A stretch of DNA of 64,000 nt from positions 372,001-436,000 of the forward strand of contig NZ_JQNA01000001.1 in NCBI RefSeq assembly GCF_000745015.1, in the 5' to 3' direction. Position numbers and translations under genes: made by a program. Origin of the DNA: Burkholderia sp. 9120 (GTDB lineage Bacteria; Pseudomonadota; Gammaproteobacteria; Burkholderiales; Burkholderiaceae). Under the pieces are notes generated by a model. That model made no database searches, had not been told where the DNA came from, and worked only from the letters and a program-made list of their open reading frames with translations. Position 1 is the first letter of the stretch. Each line of letters begins with the position of its first letter. This document shows, piece by piece, positions 10,663 to 24,200 of this stretch.

Positions 10663-10692
10663 ATTATAGCACGCGACTATTGCACGACTCAA
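10663..10692 (-). promoter_or_regulatory. sigma-70 promoter for rpsB-tsf
   Basis: On the minus strand TTGAGT (10687-10692) is followed after 18 bp by a perfect TATAAT (10663-10668). This is the only consensus-quality promoter in the 446-bp region between rpsB and map. The remaining DNA up to 10861 holds the divergent map upstream region, where a GATAAT at 10825-10830 is a possible but weak -10. Confidence 0.75.
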
Positions 10693-10861
10693 CCCGCACG
10701 GTAGCTCCTTCCGGTCGCCGCCGGGTTGCACCTGCGGACACGCACCTGGTCTTACCTGAAACGAGGCCGGCGGACTGACAGCGCGCCAGGCCCGCAAAAC
10801 CCTGCGGCAGCCGGGATATGGTGCGATAATCTCAGAATAAATCGCAATTCAGGCCCGACTC

Positions 10862-11671
10862 ATGGCTATTACGCTCAAAAACGAACACGATATCGCGCAA
10901 ATGCGCGTCGCCTGCAAACTGGCGAGCGAAGTGCTCGACTACATTACGCCGTTCGTTGCCGCCGGCATCACGACCGGCGAACTCGACCGCCTCTGCCACG
11001 AATACATGCTGAAGGAACAGGGCACCGTGCCCGCGCCGCTGAATTATCAGCCGCCCGGCTACCCGCCCTACCCGAAAGCGACCTGCATTTCCGTCAACGA
11101 CGTGATCTGCCACGGTATTCCCGGCGAAAAAACCCTGAAGAACGGCGACGCGCTGAATATCGACGTCACCGTCATTAAAGAAGGCTATTTCGGCGACACG
11201 AGCCGCATGTTCATCGTCGGCGAAGGTTCGATCATGGCCAAGCGGCTGGTTCAGACCACCTTCGAATGCATGTGGCTCGGCATCGACCAGGTACGCCCCG
11301 GCGCGCATCTCGGCGACATCGGCTATGCCATTCAGAAACACGCCGAAGCCCAAGGCTACAGCGTGGTGCGCGAATATTGCGGCCACGGGATCGGCACGGT
11401 GTTCCACGAAGACCCGCAGATTCTGCATTACGGCCGTCCGGGCACCGGGCTCGAACTGCAGGCCGGCATGATCTTCACGATCGAGCCGATGATCAACGCC
11501 GGCCGGCGAGATATCCGCACCATGCCCGACCAGTGGACCGTCAAGACCAAAGACCGCAGCCTGTCGGCGCAGTGGGAACACACTGTGCTCGTCACGGAAT
11601 CCGGCTACGACGTGCTGACCGTTTCCGCCGACACGCCCGCGCGGCCGCCGGTCGTCGCGGCTACGGCCTGA
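10862..11671 (+). CDS. map: type I methionine aminopeptidase
   Basis: Removes the N-terminal Met from nascent proteins after deformylation. The 269-residue protein matches the type I length. Metal ligands are visible: D101 (IDVTV), D112 (GDTSR), H175 ([12 protein letters not shown]), E208 (FTIEPM) and E239 (QWEHTVLV), with H84 as the substrate-side histidine. It is divergent from rpsB, a frequent bacterial arrangement, and glnD follows 37 bp downstream. Confidence 0.98.
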   Translation: MAITLKNEHDIAQMRVACKLASEVLDYITPFVAAGITTGELDRLCHEYMLKEQGTVPAPLNYQPPGYPPYPKATCISVNDVICHGIPGEKTLKNGDALNIDVTVIKEGYFGDTSRMFIVGEGSIMAKRLVQTTFECMWLGIDQVRPGAHLGDIGYAIQKHAEAQGYSVVREYCGHGIGTVFHEDPQILHYGRPGTGLELQAGMIFTIEPMINAGRRDIRTMPDQWTVKTKDRSLSAQWEHTVLVTESGYDVLTVSADTPARPPVVAATA

Positions 11672-11708
11672 CCGGCCTCCCGCCAACCGTCCGCGTACCC
11701 GCCTGCCA

Positions 11709-14288
11709 ATGAGTAGTGTTCCCGCCGTCGCCCCATCCCATGCCACGTCGCTCAAGGCGGACTACAAGGTGGCCAAAGCCCAGTTGCTGGAACGCTTCAA
11801 GACGGCCGCCAACGTCGATGCGTTGATGGCCGCCCTGGCGCGGGCCACGGACAACTCGCTGCGCGCCGCCTGGGACACCTGCGAACTGCCGCCCGAGCTG
11901 GCTTTATTGGCGGTCGGCGGTTACGGGCGCGGCGAACTGGCGCCGCATTCGGACATCGACATTCTGGTGCTGCTGCCGGACGCGCCGATCGAGCATCTCG
12001 AAGCGCGTATCGAGCGTTTTATCAGCCTCGCGTGGGATCTGGGGCTGGAACTCGGCAGCAGCGTGCGCAGCGTGTCGCAGTGTCTCGAAGAAGCCGCCAA
12101 CGACGTCACCGTGCGTACCTCGCTGCTCGAGGCGCGGCGCATTACGGGCAGCGCGACGCTGTTCGACGATTTCGCGAAGCGTTACCGCGACGCGCTCGAT
12201 CCGAAGGCGTTCTTCCAGGCGAAAGTGCTGGAAATGCGCCAGCGCCACGCCAAGTTTCAGGACACGCCGTACGCGCTCGAACCCAACATCAAGGAAAGCC
12301 CGGGCGGCCTGCGCGATCTTCAGCTGATTCTGTGGATCACCCAGGCGGCCGGTTTCGGTAGCAGCTGGCGCGAACTCGAGGCGCGCGGCCTGATCACCGA
12401 ACGCGAAGCGCGCGAACTGCGCCGCAACGAGAGCTTTCTGAAGGCGCTGCGCGCGCGGCTGCATGTGGTCGCCGGGCGTCGGCAGGACATTCTGGTGTTC
12501 GATCTGCAAACGCCGGTGGCTGAGAGTTTCGGCTACAAGCCGACCGCTACCAAGCGCGCTAGTGAACAGCTGATGCGGCGCTATTACTGGTCCGCCAAGG
12601 CTGTCACGCAGCTCGCTACGATTCTGATCCAGAACATCGAGGCCCAGCTTTTCCCGACCACGAGCGGGATTACGCGGGTGCTGACGGACCTGTTCGTCGA
12701 AAAACAGGGCATGCTGGAAATCGCCAGCGACGACGTGTTCGAGCGCGAGCCGAACGCGATCCTCGAAGCGTTCCTGCTGTACGAACTGACGCCGGGCGTC
12801 AAAGGCCTGTCGGCGCGCACGCTGCGGGCGATCTACAACGCCCGCGACGTGATGGACCAGCACTGGCGGCGCGATCCGGAAAACCGCCGCCTCTTCATGG
12901 AAATCCTGAAGCAGCCGGCCGGCATCACGCACGCGTTGCGGCTGATGAACCAGACCAGCGTGCTCGGGCGTTACCTGCTGAACTTCCGGCGCATCGTCGG
13001 GCAAATGCAGCACGATCTGTATCACGTCTACACGGTCGACCAGCACATTCTGATGGTGCTGCGCAATCTGCGGCGCTTCGCGGTCGCCGAACACGCGCAC
13101 GAATACCCGTTCTGCAGCCAGTTGATCGCCAATTTCGACCGGCCGTGGGTGCTGTACGTGGCGGCGCTGTTTCACGACATCGCCAAGGGGCGCGGCGGCG
13201 ACCACTCCACGCTCGGCATGGCCGACGCGCGACGCTTCTGCCGCAGCCACGGTATCGAGGGCGAAGACGGCGAACTGGTGGTCTGGCTGGTGCAGCAACA
13301 CCTGACCATGAGCCAGGTTGCGCAGAAGCAGGACACCAGCGACCCGGAAGTGATCAAGCGCTTTGCCGAACTGGTGGGCACCGAGCGCCGCCTCACCGCG
13401 CTCTACCTGCTGACGGTGGCCGATATTCGCGGCACCAGCCCGAAGGTCTGGAATACGTGGAAAGGCAAGCTGCTCGAAGATCTGTACCGCGCCACGCTGG
13501 CCGTACTCGGCGGCGCGCGGCCGGACGCGCATTCGGAACTGAAGTCGCGCCAGGAAGAGGCGCTGGCGCTGCTGCGCCTCGAAACCGTACCGGACGGCGC
13601 GCAAAAGGCGTTGTGGGACAAGCTCGACATCGGCTATTTCCTGCGTCACGACGCGGCCGACATCGCGTGGCAAACCCGCGTACTGTCGCGTCACGTTGAA
13701 ACGGCCACGCCGATCGTGCGGGCGCGTCCGTCGCCGATCGGCGAGGCGCTGCAGGTGCTGGTGTACGTGAAGGATCAGCCCGATCTGTTCGCCGGGATTT
13801 GCGCGTATTTCGACCGCAACGGCTTGTCGGTGCTGGATGCGCGGGTTAGCACGACCCGTCACGGCTATGCGCTCGATAATTTCCTCGTCGCGCATACCGA
13901 AGAAGACGTGCATTATCGCGATATTGCCAATCTGGTCGAACAGGAACTGACCGCCCGTCTCACCGGCGACGGCACCCTGCTCCCCGGACCGTCGAAAGGC
14001 CGCTTGTCGCGGCTTTCGCGGACCTTCCCTGTGACGCCGCGCGTCGACCTTCGGGCCGACGAACGCGGCCAATATTACATCCTGTCCGTGTCGGCCAACG
14101 ACCGGCCAGGCCTTCTTTATTCGATCGCGCGCGTGCTGGCCGAGCATCGGGTCGGCGTCGCTTCGGCGCGGATCAATACGCTCGGCGAACGCGTCGAAGA
14201 CGTGTTCCTGCTGGATGGACACGGTCTGTCGGACAACCGCCTGCAAATTCAGGTCGAGACCGAACTGCTGCGCGCGATTGCAGTGTGA
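11709..14288 (+). CDS. glnD: [protein-PII] uridylyltransferase / uridylyl-removing enzyme
   Basis: Nitrogen sensor that uridylylates and deuridylylates PII proteins in response to glutamine. The 859-residue protein has an N-terminal nucleotidyltransferase domain with GGYGRGEL at about 70-77 and the metal pair in SDIDIL (D82, D84). A central HD domain ([13 protein letters not shown]) gives the removing activity. Two C-terminal ACT domains ([13 protein letters not shown] and [14 protein letters not shown]) bind glutamine. It follows map and precedes the pseudouridine synthase by 6 bp, so these three genes probably form one transcript. Confidence 0.98.
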   Translation: MSSVPAVAPSHATSLKADYKVAKAQLLERFKTAANVDALMAALARATDNSLRAAWDTCELPPELALLAVGGYGRGELAPHSDIDILVLLPDAPIEHLEARIERFISLAWDLGLELGSSVRSVSQCLEEAANDVTVRTSLLEARRITGSATLFDDFAKRYRDALDPKAFFQAKVLEMRQRHAKFQDTPYALEPNIKESPGGLRDLQLILWITQAAGFGSSWRELEARGLITEREARELRRNESFLKALRARLHVVAGRRQDILVFDLQTPVAESFGYKPTATKRASEQLMRRYYWSAKAVTQLATILIQNIEAQLFPTTSGITRVLTDLFVEKQGMLEIASDDVFEREPNAILEAFLLYELTPGVKGLSARTLRAIYNARDVMDQHWRRDPENRRLFMEILKQPAGITHALRLMNQTSVLGRYLLNFRRIVGQMQHDLYHVYTVDQHILMVLRNLRRFAVAEHAHEYPFCSQLIANFDRPWVLYVAALFHDIAKGRGGDHSTLGMADARRFCRSHGIEGEDGELVVWLVQQHLTMSQVAQKQDTSDPEVIKRFAELVGTERRLTALYLLTVADIRGTSPKVWNTWKGKLLEDLYRATLAVLGGARPDAHSELKSRQEEALALLRLETVPDGAQKALWDKLDIGYFLRHDAADIAWQTRVLSRHVETATPIVRARPSPIGEALQVLVYVKDQPDLFAGICAYFDRNGLSVLDARVSTTRHGYALDNFLVAHTEEDVHYRDIANLVEQELTARLTGDGTLLPGPSKGRLSRLSRTFPVTPRVDLRADERGQYYILSVSANDRPGLLYSIARVLAEHRVGVASARINTLGERVEDVFLLDGHGLSDNRLQIQVETELLRAIAV

Positions 14289-14294
14289 GATTTC

Positions 14295-16823
14295 ATGCGA
14301 CTCAAATTAACAGCCAAGCACCCGCGGCCGGCTTCGTCCGAACGCGCCCCTGTCCGTACCGGCAGCACGTCGGCGCGTAAGCCGACACGCCCGGTGGGAC
14401 CGAAACCGTCGACGGCGGGTTTCAGCGGGGCACACGGAGAAAGCGGCGGCGCGCCGAAGGGTGCCGGCACCCGGCCGGCCGGCGGAAAGCCGGCAGGTGC
14501 GGGCGCACGGGCGCCGCGCGCTGAGGGGTCGTTTTCTCGCGAGCGGGATGCGGGTGGCGCAGGTCGCTCGTCGTCCGATCGGCCGCCGCGACGTGAAGGC
14601 GCGGGGGACCGTGGGGAACGCGCGCCGCGTAAGTTTGAAGGTGGTAGTGATCGTGGGGATCGCGCACCGCGTAAGTTTGAAGGTAGTGGTGATCGCGGCG
14701 AACGCGCACCGCGTAGCTTCGGCGACCGCCCCCCGCGTCGCGACGACGGCGAACGTCGTCCGTTCAGCGGTGCACGGCCGGGCGCAGGACGTCCGTCCGA
14801 AGGCGGCGCACGTGGCGACCGTCCGGTCCGCAACGATCGCGAAGGCGGAGATCGTCCGCGCTTCGGTGGCGAACGCGGCCCGCGTAGCGACAGCGCACCG
14901 CGCAAGTTTGAAGGCGCTGGTGATCGCGGCGAGCGCGCACCGCGTAAGTTTGAAGGTAGTGGTGATCGTAGCGAACGCGCACCGCGCAGCTTCGGCGACC
15001 GCCCCCCGCGTCGTGAAGACGGCGAACGCCGTCCGTTCAGCGGCGCACGTCCGGGCGCAGGCCGTCCGTCGGAAGGCGGCGCACGTGGTGACCGTCCGGT
15101 CCGCAACGATCGCGAAGGCGGAGATCGTCCGCGCTTCGGTGGCGAGCGCGGCCCGCGCAGCGACAGCGCACCGCGCCGTTTCGAAGGCGCCGGTGATCGT
15201 GGCGACCGCGCACCGCGCAAGTTTGAAGGCGCCGGTGACCGTGGCGACCGCCCCCCGCGCAAGTTTGAAGGCGCTGGCGACCGTGGCGAGCGCGCACCGC
15301 GCAGCTTCGGCGACCGCCCCCCGCGTCGCGACGACGGCGAACGCCGTCCGTTCAGCGGCGCACGTCCGGGCGCAGGCCGTCCGTCGGAAGGCGGCGCACG
15401 TGGTGACCGTCCGGTCCGCAACGATCGCGACGGCGGAGATCGTCCGCGCTTCGGTGGCGAGCGCGGCCCGCGCAGCGACAGCCCACCGCGCCGTTTCGAA
15501 GGCGCCGGTGATCGTGGCGACCGCGCACCGCGCAAGTTTGAAGGCGCTGGCGACCGTGGCGAACGCGCACCGCGCAGCTTCGGCGACCGCCCCCCGCGTC
15601 GCGACGACGGCGAACGCCGCCCGTTCAGCGGTGCACGTCCGGGCGCAGACCGTCCGTCCGAAGGCGGCGCACGTGGCGACCGTCCGGTCCGCAACGATCG
15701 CGAAGGCGGAGACCGGCCGCGCTTCGGTGGTGAACGCGGCCCGCGCAGCGACAGCGCACCGCGTCGTTTCGAAGGCGCTGGTGATCGTGGCGACCGCCCC
15801 CCGCGTAAGTTTGAAGGTGCCGGTGACCGTGGCGAGCGTTCATTCACGAAACGCGAATTCGGCGACCGTCCGGCTCGAACCGGTGAACGTACCGAGCGCC
15901 CTGCCCGCAGCTTCGACAAAACGCTCCCGACCGCCGGCCGCCGCTTCGGCGACGACCGTCCCGCGCGCGCCGACAAGCCGCGCGGCCCGGCGCCCGCTGC
16001 ACGCGCCGAACACAACGACGCCGATGCCGCGCCGCGCACCCCGCGTCGCGATTACGAAGACGCGCCGGGCACGCTGCGCCTGTCGAAGTTGATGTCCGAG
16101 CTCGGCCTGTGCTCGCGCCGCGAAGCCGACGAATGGATCGAAAAGGGCTGGGTGCTGGTGGACGGCGAGCGGATCGATACGCTCGGCACCAAAGTGCGTC
16201 CGGACCAGCGCATCGAGATCGATCCCGCCGCCGAAGCCGCGCAAGCGAGCCAGGTGACGGTGCTGATCCACAAGCCGGTGGGGCTGGTATCGGGTCAGGC
16301 GGAAGACGGCTATCAGCCGGCCATCACGCTAGTCACGCCGGAAAATCGCTGGGCTGACGATCAGTCGGAGATCCGCTTCTCGGTCTCGCATCTGCGTCAG
16401 TTGGCGCCGGCAGGCCGTCTGGACATCGATTCGACCGGCTTGCTGGTGCTCACGCAGGACGGCCGCGTCGCCAAGCAGTTGATCGGCGGTCATTCGGAGA
16501 TCGACAAGGAATATCTGGTGCGCGTGGCGTACGGAGAGCATGCCGTCGACGTCGAAAGCCACTTCCCGCCGGAAAGTCTCGATCTGCTGTGTCACGGCCT
16601 GTCGCTCGACGACCAGCCGCTGAAGCCCGCTCAGGTGAACTGGCAGAATGGCGAGCAGTTGCGTTTCGTGCTGCGCGAAGGCAAGAAGCGTCAGATCCGT
16701 CGTATGTGCGAGCTGGTCGGCCTCGAAGTGATCGGCCTGAAGCGCGTGCGGATGGGTCGTGTGGTGCTCGGCGCGCTGCCGCCGGGCCAATGGCGTTATC
16801 TGGCGGCCGACGAATCGTTCTGA
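14295..16823 (+). CDS. 23S rRNA pseudouridine synthase (RsuA/RluB/RluE/RluF family) with a very long repetitive N-terminal extension
   Basis: Isomerises a uridine in large-subunit rRNA. The conserved enzyme is only the C-terminal 250 residues: an S4 RNA-binding domain from about 594 (LRLSKLMSELGLCSRREAD) and the catalytic domain with GRLDIDSTGLL, catalytic Asp at about 710, and GKKRQIRRMC. The GRLD-DS-GL form and EKEYLVRV-like continuation resemble RluF or RluB, and I cannot decide which. Residues 1-590 are low-complexity, rich in Arg, Gly, Asp and Pro, and built from nested repeats of 14 and 91 residues. RluB-type proteins usually carry far shorter basic tails. It starts 6 bp after glnD, with ATG at 14295. 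Confidence 0.93.
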   Translation: MRLKLTAKHPRPASSERAPVRTGSTSARKPTRPVGPKPSTAGFSGAHGESGGAPKGAGTRPAGGKPAGAGARAPRAEGSFSRERDAGGAGRSSSDRPPRREGAGDRGERAPRKFEGGSDRGDRAPRKFEGSGDRGERAPRSFGDRPPRRDDGERRPFSGARPGAGRPSEGGARGDRPVRNDREGGDRPRFGGERGPRSDSAPRKFEGAGDRGERAPRKFEGSGDRSERAPRSFGDRPPRREDGERRPFSGARPGAGRPSEGGARGDRPVRNDREGGDRPRFGGERGPRSDSAPRRFEGAGDRGDRAPRKFEGAGDRGDRPPRKFEGAGDRGERAPRSFGDRPPRRDDGERRPFSGARPGAGRPSEGGARGDRPVRNDRDGGDRPRFGGERGPRSDSPPRRFEGAGDRGDRAPRKFEGAGDRGERAPRSFGDRPPRRDDGERRPFSGARPGADRPSEGGARGDRPVRNDREGGDRPRFGGERGPRSDSAPRRFEGAGDRGDRPPRKFEGAGDRGERSFTKREFGDRPARTGERTERPARSFDKTLPTAGRRFGDDRPARADKPRGPAPAARAEHNDADAAPRTPRRDYEDAPGTLRLSKLMSELGLCSRREADEWIEKGWVLVDGERIDTLGTKVRPDQRIEIDPAAEAAQASQVTVLIHKPVGLVSGQAEDGYQPAITLVTPENRWADDQSEIRFSVSHLRQLAPAGRLDIDSTGLLVLTQDGRVAKQLIGGHSEIDKEYLVRVAYGEHAVDVESHFPPESLDLLCHGLSLDDQPLKPAQVNWQNGEQLRFVLREGKKRQIRRMCELVGLEVIGLKRVRMGRVVLGALPPGQWRYLAADESF
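14620..15840 (+). repeat. nested in-frame tandem repeats encoding an Arg/Gly/Asp-rich tail
   Basis: A landmark segment encoding PRSFGDRPPRR recurs at about 14713, 14986, 15301 and 15574, so the spacings are 273, 315 and 273 bp (91, 105 and 91 codons). The 42-bp difference is exactly one extra copy of a 14-codon subunit of the form PRKFEGAGDRGERA. All copies stay in frame. Copies differ mainly by synonymous changes (GAC/GAT, CGT/CGC). Confidence 0.9.
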
Positions 16824-16903
16824 TGCGCCGCGATGGTGGTTCGATGCGGTCCGATTGAGCAACCATCTCAAGCCCCGGCTGCTTACGCAGCCTCAGGCTC
16901 AAT

Positions 16904-16934
16904 AAAAAAACCCACGCAATTGCGTGGGTTTTTT
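16904..16934. terminator. bidirectional terminator between the pseudouridine synthase gene and def
   Basis: CCCACGCAATTGCGTGGG (16911-16928) is a perfect palindrome flanked by seven A and six T. It serves both converging transcripts. Confidence 0.9.
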
Positions 16935-16985
16935 GTTGGCGTTGCCGGAAACAGCTAGCAAGCAACCGGCAGCTCGAGGGCCGCC

Positions 16986-19642
<2,657 letters not shown>

Positions 19643-19765
19643 TTACATCGGCCGAATGACGGTTTCGGGGTTCATTGCGGTGTTCTTACGGCGCGGAATT
19701 TACGTTCGCTAACATGCCGTAAGGCACGTCATGAGACGCGCCGTAAAGCAGTTGTCTGAAACGAC

Positions 19766-19790
19766 AACGGCCGCACATCGTGCGGCCGTT
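19766..19790. other. strong hairpin between zipA and ligA
   Basis: AACGGCCGCAC (19766-19776) and GTGCGGCCGTT (19780-19790) form an 11-bp perfect stem with a 3-nt loop about 25 bp past the zipA stop. Only a short, interrupted T stretch follows on the minus strand. It is terminator-like but not a textbook intrinsic terminator. Confidence 0.55.
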
Positions 19791-19815
19791 ACGAACATCA
19801 ACGAAACAGTGCGGC

Positions 19816-21102
19816 TTACTGGCTAAACAAACGCCGCGTGGCCGGCGAACCAGCCGGAATGCCCGCCTGTTCGAGTTTCGCGTAGAGCGTCATGAGTTGC
19901 TTTTCGATCGCCAGCAGTGCGGTTTCCGGCAACGGACGACGGCCGTCGTCGACCACCCGACCGCCGATGCGCTCGGCCAACGATTTCGCGTAGTCGCACA
20001 TCAGCCGGAACGGCAGGATGTCTTCGTCGGCGACCGGCACGTCGAGCACCAGCGTGATCATCTGGCCGCCCTTGTAGGTCAGGTCGTCGCGCAGGAAGTT
20101 GGTATCGCCGAATTGCAGCATGAACACCGGGCTCTGCTTGGCGTCGAGCTTGACGAAGCGCGTGCCGTCGCGCGACAGCAGCAAACCGTCTTGCGACGCG
20201 ACCGCCTGCACGTAATTGGCCGACCACGGCGCGCCGTCCGACAGCACGTTGATCGACAACTGCGCGTCGCACTGCGCGGCGAAACCGTCGAGTTCGCGCG
20301 CCATCGCCACCGTTTCGAGCATGTCGGGAAATTCCGGCGACGCATCCAGCGCGTCGGCGAACTGCTGCACGCCGGTCACGAACTCCGAAAACTCCAGTTC
20401 GTTGAGCGCGCCACTGCGATTGGCCAGTTGCGCGGCCGCGCGCAGTTCTTCATAGCGCGCGCCGTTTTGCAGCAACTCCCACGCGCCGCCTTCGAGCTTG
20501 CCTTCGATATGCACCGGCTTGCTGCCGGCGCGGCGCAGACGCTGCGCGAGCGGAATCACCTTGTCGCCGGCCACCGGACCATTCAGGCGAATCGGCACGA
20601 TACAGTCGATGCGACGATCGACGATAGCCGGCGGCGCCGACGAAATCGTCGTGGCGGCGGGCAGAATCGGCTCGTTCGGTTCGTCGGCATGACGCGCCGT
20701 GTTGGCCACCCCAGCGGCCTCGCCGCCTTCGGCTTGCGCCACGCCTTCCGCTTCCGGATAACCGTTCGGCGTGGTCGTCTCGGCCTGAATATCGGCCGGC
20801 GTATCGAGCGGCGCGGCCACCGCGCCCGCCGTCACACCAAAGGTCGGCTCGACCCGCGCCGCGCCGGATTCCGCCATCGCGTCCGAACCGACTACCGGCT
20901 CGCGCCGCGTGGTCGGCCGGGCCGGTTCGATGAACGGGCTCTGCTCTTCCTGCTCGTCCCGCGCGAACGTTTCGGCGGTCTCGGCCGGCATGGGCCGCGG
21001 CATCTTGCGGCGCACCTTCGCACCCTGCCACGCGTTGTACACGACCACGCCCCCGACCACTACGGCGCCCGCGCCGATCAAACCGAGTGTCAACTCGTCC
21101 AT
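19816..21102 (-). CDS. zipA: ZipA-like cell division protein, C-terminal FtsZ-binding domain
   Basis: Membrane anchor that tethers and bundles FtsZ at the division ring. The 428-residue protein has one N-terminal membrane helix (LTLGLIGAGAVVVGGVVVY) followed by a basic segment, a long Pro/Ala/Glu-rich linker to about residue 190, and a globular C-terminal domain resembling the ZipA FtsZ-binding fold. Sequence similarity of this family to enterobacterial ZipA is low. The assignment rests on architecture and on the smc-zipA-ligA gene order shared with many proteobacteria. Confidence 0.88.
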   Translation of the reverse strand: MDELTLGLIGAGAVVVGGVVVYNAWQGAKVRRKMPRPMPAETAETFARDEQEEQSPFIEPARPTTRREPVVGSDAMAESGAARVEPTFGVTAGAVAAPLDTPADIQAETTTPNGYPEAEGVAQAEGGEAAGVANTARHADEPNEPILPAATTISSAPPAIVDRRIDCIVPIRLNGPVAGDKVIPLAQRLRRAGSKPVHIEGKLEGGAWELLQNGARYEELRAAAQLANRSGALNELEFSEFVTGVQQFADALDASPEFPDMLETVAMARELDGFAAQCDAQLSINVLSDGAPWSANYVQAVASQDGLLLSRDGTRFVKLDAKQSPVFMLQFGDTNFLRDDLTYKGGQMITLVLDVPVADEDILPFRLMCDYAKSLAERIGGRVVDDGRRPLPETALLAIEKQLMTLYAKLEQAGIPAGSPATRRLFSQ

Positions 21103-21220
21103 GCATGCTCCATCAGCAATTCTTTTATGTGCGCGGCCGTTACGCCCCGTTCACCTGTCGCGCGGCCACGGGCCGCTGCGCTGAACGCGGACGCCCGCGA
21201 TGCTCAACTCAACCGAAAAC

Positions 21221-24200
21221 TTAACCGATATTCTGGGCGAAACCCGCGGCCGATTCCATGTCGACGGCCACGATCCGCGACACGCCCTGTTCCTGCATGG
21301 TCACGCCGATCAGCTGCTGGGCCATTTCCATCGCGATCTTGTTGTGCGAAATGAACAGGAACTGGGTCTTGTCCGACATCGCCCGCACGAGGTTCGCGAA
21401 ACGTTCCGTGTTGGCGTCGTCGAGCGGTGCGTCCACTTCGTCGAGCAGACAGAACGGCGCCGGATTCAACTGGAACATCGCGAACACCAGCGCCGTGGCG
21501 GTCAGCGCCTTCTCGCCGCCCGACAACAGGTGAATCGTCGAATTCTTCTTGCCCGGCGGTTGCGCCATCACCTGTACGCCGGCGTCGAGAATTTCGTCGC
21601 CGGTCATGATCAGCTTCGCCTGGCCGCCGCCGAACAGACGCGGGAAGAGTTCGCCGAAATGGTGATTCACCTGCTCGAAGGTACCTTGCAACAGCGTGCG
21701 CGTTTCCGCGTCGATCTTGCGGATGGCGTCTTCGAGCGTTTCGATTGCGCTGTTCAGGTCGGCCGATTGCGCGTCGAGGAAACTCTTGCGCTCGCTCGCC
21801 GCCTTCAGTTCGTCGAGCGCGGCCATGTTGACCGGACCCAACGCCGCGATCGCGTTGTTGATGCGCGTGACTTCGCCTTGCAGGTACGACGGCTTCATGT
21901 CCGGCGTGAGCTTGGCCTGCAACTCGGCTTCGTCGACACCAGCCGCCGCCAGTTGTTCGATGAACTGCTCGCCGTTCAGGCGCGCCGCCTGTTCCTTCAA
22001 CTGCAATTCGTTGATGCGGTCGCGCAGCGGCTGCAATGCGCGCTCGGCGGTCAGACGGGTTTCGTCGGCGGCGCGCAGCTTGGCGGTCAGATCGTCCAGC
22101 TCGAGGCGTGCGGCATGCAGCGCTTCTTCCTTGACCGCGCGAATGTCGAGCGCGTCCTGCAGACCGGTGTGCGCGGTCTGCTCGTTGATCGTTTCGAGCT
22201 CGCCACGCGCGTCTTCCAGCGAACCCGCCACGCGTTCGCTCTGCTCGTGCGCGACCTGGATGCTGCGCTTCAATTCCTCGATGCGGTTCGCCATGTTGCG
22301 CGCGGCGAAACGTGCGTCGGTAGCGCCACGGTCGAGATCGCGCGCCTGGCCGCGCGCGGCGGTGAGCTGTTCGTCGAGCGCTTCGAAAGCCAGTTGATGA
22401 TCTTCGAAACGCGCCTGCAATTCGGCGAGTTCGCCGTCGTGACGCTCGAAGTTCGCTTCCGACTCCGCGCGCATGGCGCGCTGCTCTTCGATCTGCGCGG
22501 TGATCTCGCCGAGTTCTTCGCGAATCTGCGTGCTGCGCTGCGTGTAACGCTCGTGCGCCTGGGTGAGCTTGAGCACGTCCATCTGCAACGCGTGCACGCG
22601 CTGCGTGGCGCGCTCGGCCTGCTGGCGCACGTCGGTCAGCGCTTGCGCGGCTTGCGTGTGAGCGGCTTCGGCGCGGATCGCGGCGGCCTTCGCCTCGTCG
22701 GCGAGCAAAGCCTGGGCACGCACCTGGCGGCCGAGGTTCTCGATTTCCTGCTGACGCGCCAGCATGCCGGCCTGTTCGGAGTCGGCCGCATACAACTGCA
22801 CGCCGACGCGCGTCACCACGTGACCCGCCTTGACGACGAACGAACCGCCTTCCGGCAATTGCGAGCGCATGGCCAACGCCTGCTGCAGATCGTCGGCGAC
22901 GAACGCGAGGCCCAGCCAGTCGTTGAGCACCGCGCGAATGCCGGCGTCGTCGATCCGCACCAGCGACAGCAGCGGCCGCAACGCGGCCGCTGCGGCGACC
23001 GGCTGACCCGCGGCCGGCGGCGCGTAGAACGCGAGCTTGGCGGGCGGCGCGTCGGTCGCGAAGGCCTTGACCCAGTCGAGGTTCGACACTTCGAGCGCGG
23101 CGAGCCGCTCGCGCAGCACGGCTTCCAGCGCGGCTTCCCAGCCGGCTTCGACGTGCAGCTTCTTCCACAGACGCGGCAGACCGCCCAGTTCGTGCTTCTC
23201 GAGCCACGGCTGGATCTTGCCTTCGGTCTGGACGTTTTCCTGCAGTTGCTTGAGCGCGGCGAGGCGCGCGTCGAGCTGATGAATCTGCGCGCTTTCCGAC
23301 TGCACGCGTTCCTGCGCGGCGCGCCGTTCGCCGTCGAGGCGCGGCAGCGTTTCCTGCGCGTCCGCCAGACGCGCTTGCGCGTCGTGCAGGACTTCTTCGT
23401 GCTCGGCGAGCTGCATGCGCAGGTCTTCGAGCTGGGCTTCGTCGGGGGCGTCGAGACCGCCCGATTCCGTCTTCAGCCGCTCGTGACGCTGCTGCAGTTG
23501 CTGCAATTGCTGGTCGGCATTGCGCTGATGCGCGGCTTCGAGCTTGAGCGCCTGTTCGGTCTGCGCAATGCCGCCGCGCTCGGCGTTAAGCTCGGTCTGC
23601 GCGTCGCGCCAGCGCGCTTCGAGCGCGGGCATGGCGTCGTGCTTGGCGGCGGCTTCGTCTTCGGCGAGCGCGGCTTTTTCTTCGGCGACGGCCAGTTGCT
23701 CTTCGGCGTCTTCGAGATCGTCTTGCGCTTTTTGCGCCTGCGACTGCCACTGCTCACGCTGCGCGGTCAGCGCGGCGATCTGCGCCTGCACGCGGTTGCG
23801 CGATTCGACGATGAACTTGATCTCGGCTTCGAGCCGGCTGACTTCCGAGTTTGCTTCGTAGAGCGCGCCTTGCGCGCCCTGCATCGCGTCGCTCGCGGAG
23901 TAATGCGCAACGCGCAGCGTTTCGAGCTGCAATTCGACTTCGCGCAGCTTCGCGGTTTGCGCTTCGAGGTCGATCTGCGCCTGTTCGATCGCGCGCTGCT
24001 GGCGTTCCTGCTCGCCGCCGGCTTCGTTCTTGCGCAACAACCACAAGAGACGCTGCTTTTCTTCGCCGTCGGTTTGCAGATCCTTGTATTTGGTCGCGAC
24101 GATCGCCTGCGCTTCCAGCTTCTCGAGATTCGCGCCGAGTTCGCGGACGATATCCTCGACCCGCGTCAGGTTCTCGCGCGTGTCGTGCAGACGGTTCTCG

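Noticed and set aside
11904..14246. 780-codon frame antisense to glnD
   Set aside because: Same effect of codon bias. The sense strand carries a complete, recognisable GlnD.
14249..16092. Long repetitive frames on the other strand and in a second phase across the pseudouridine synthase tail
   Set aside because: They are shadows of the in-frame repeat. Only one phase continues into the S4 and catalytic domains.
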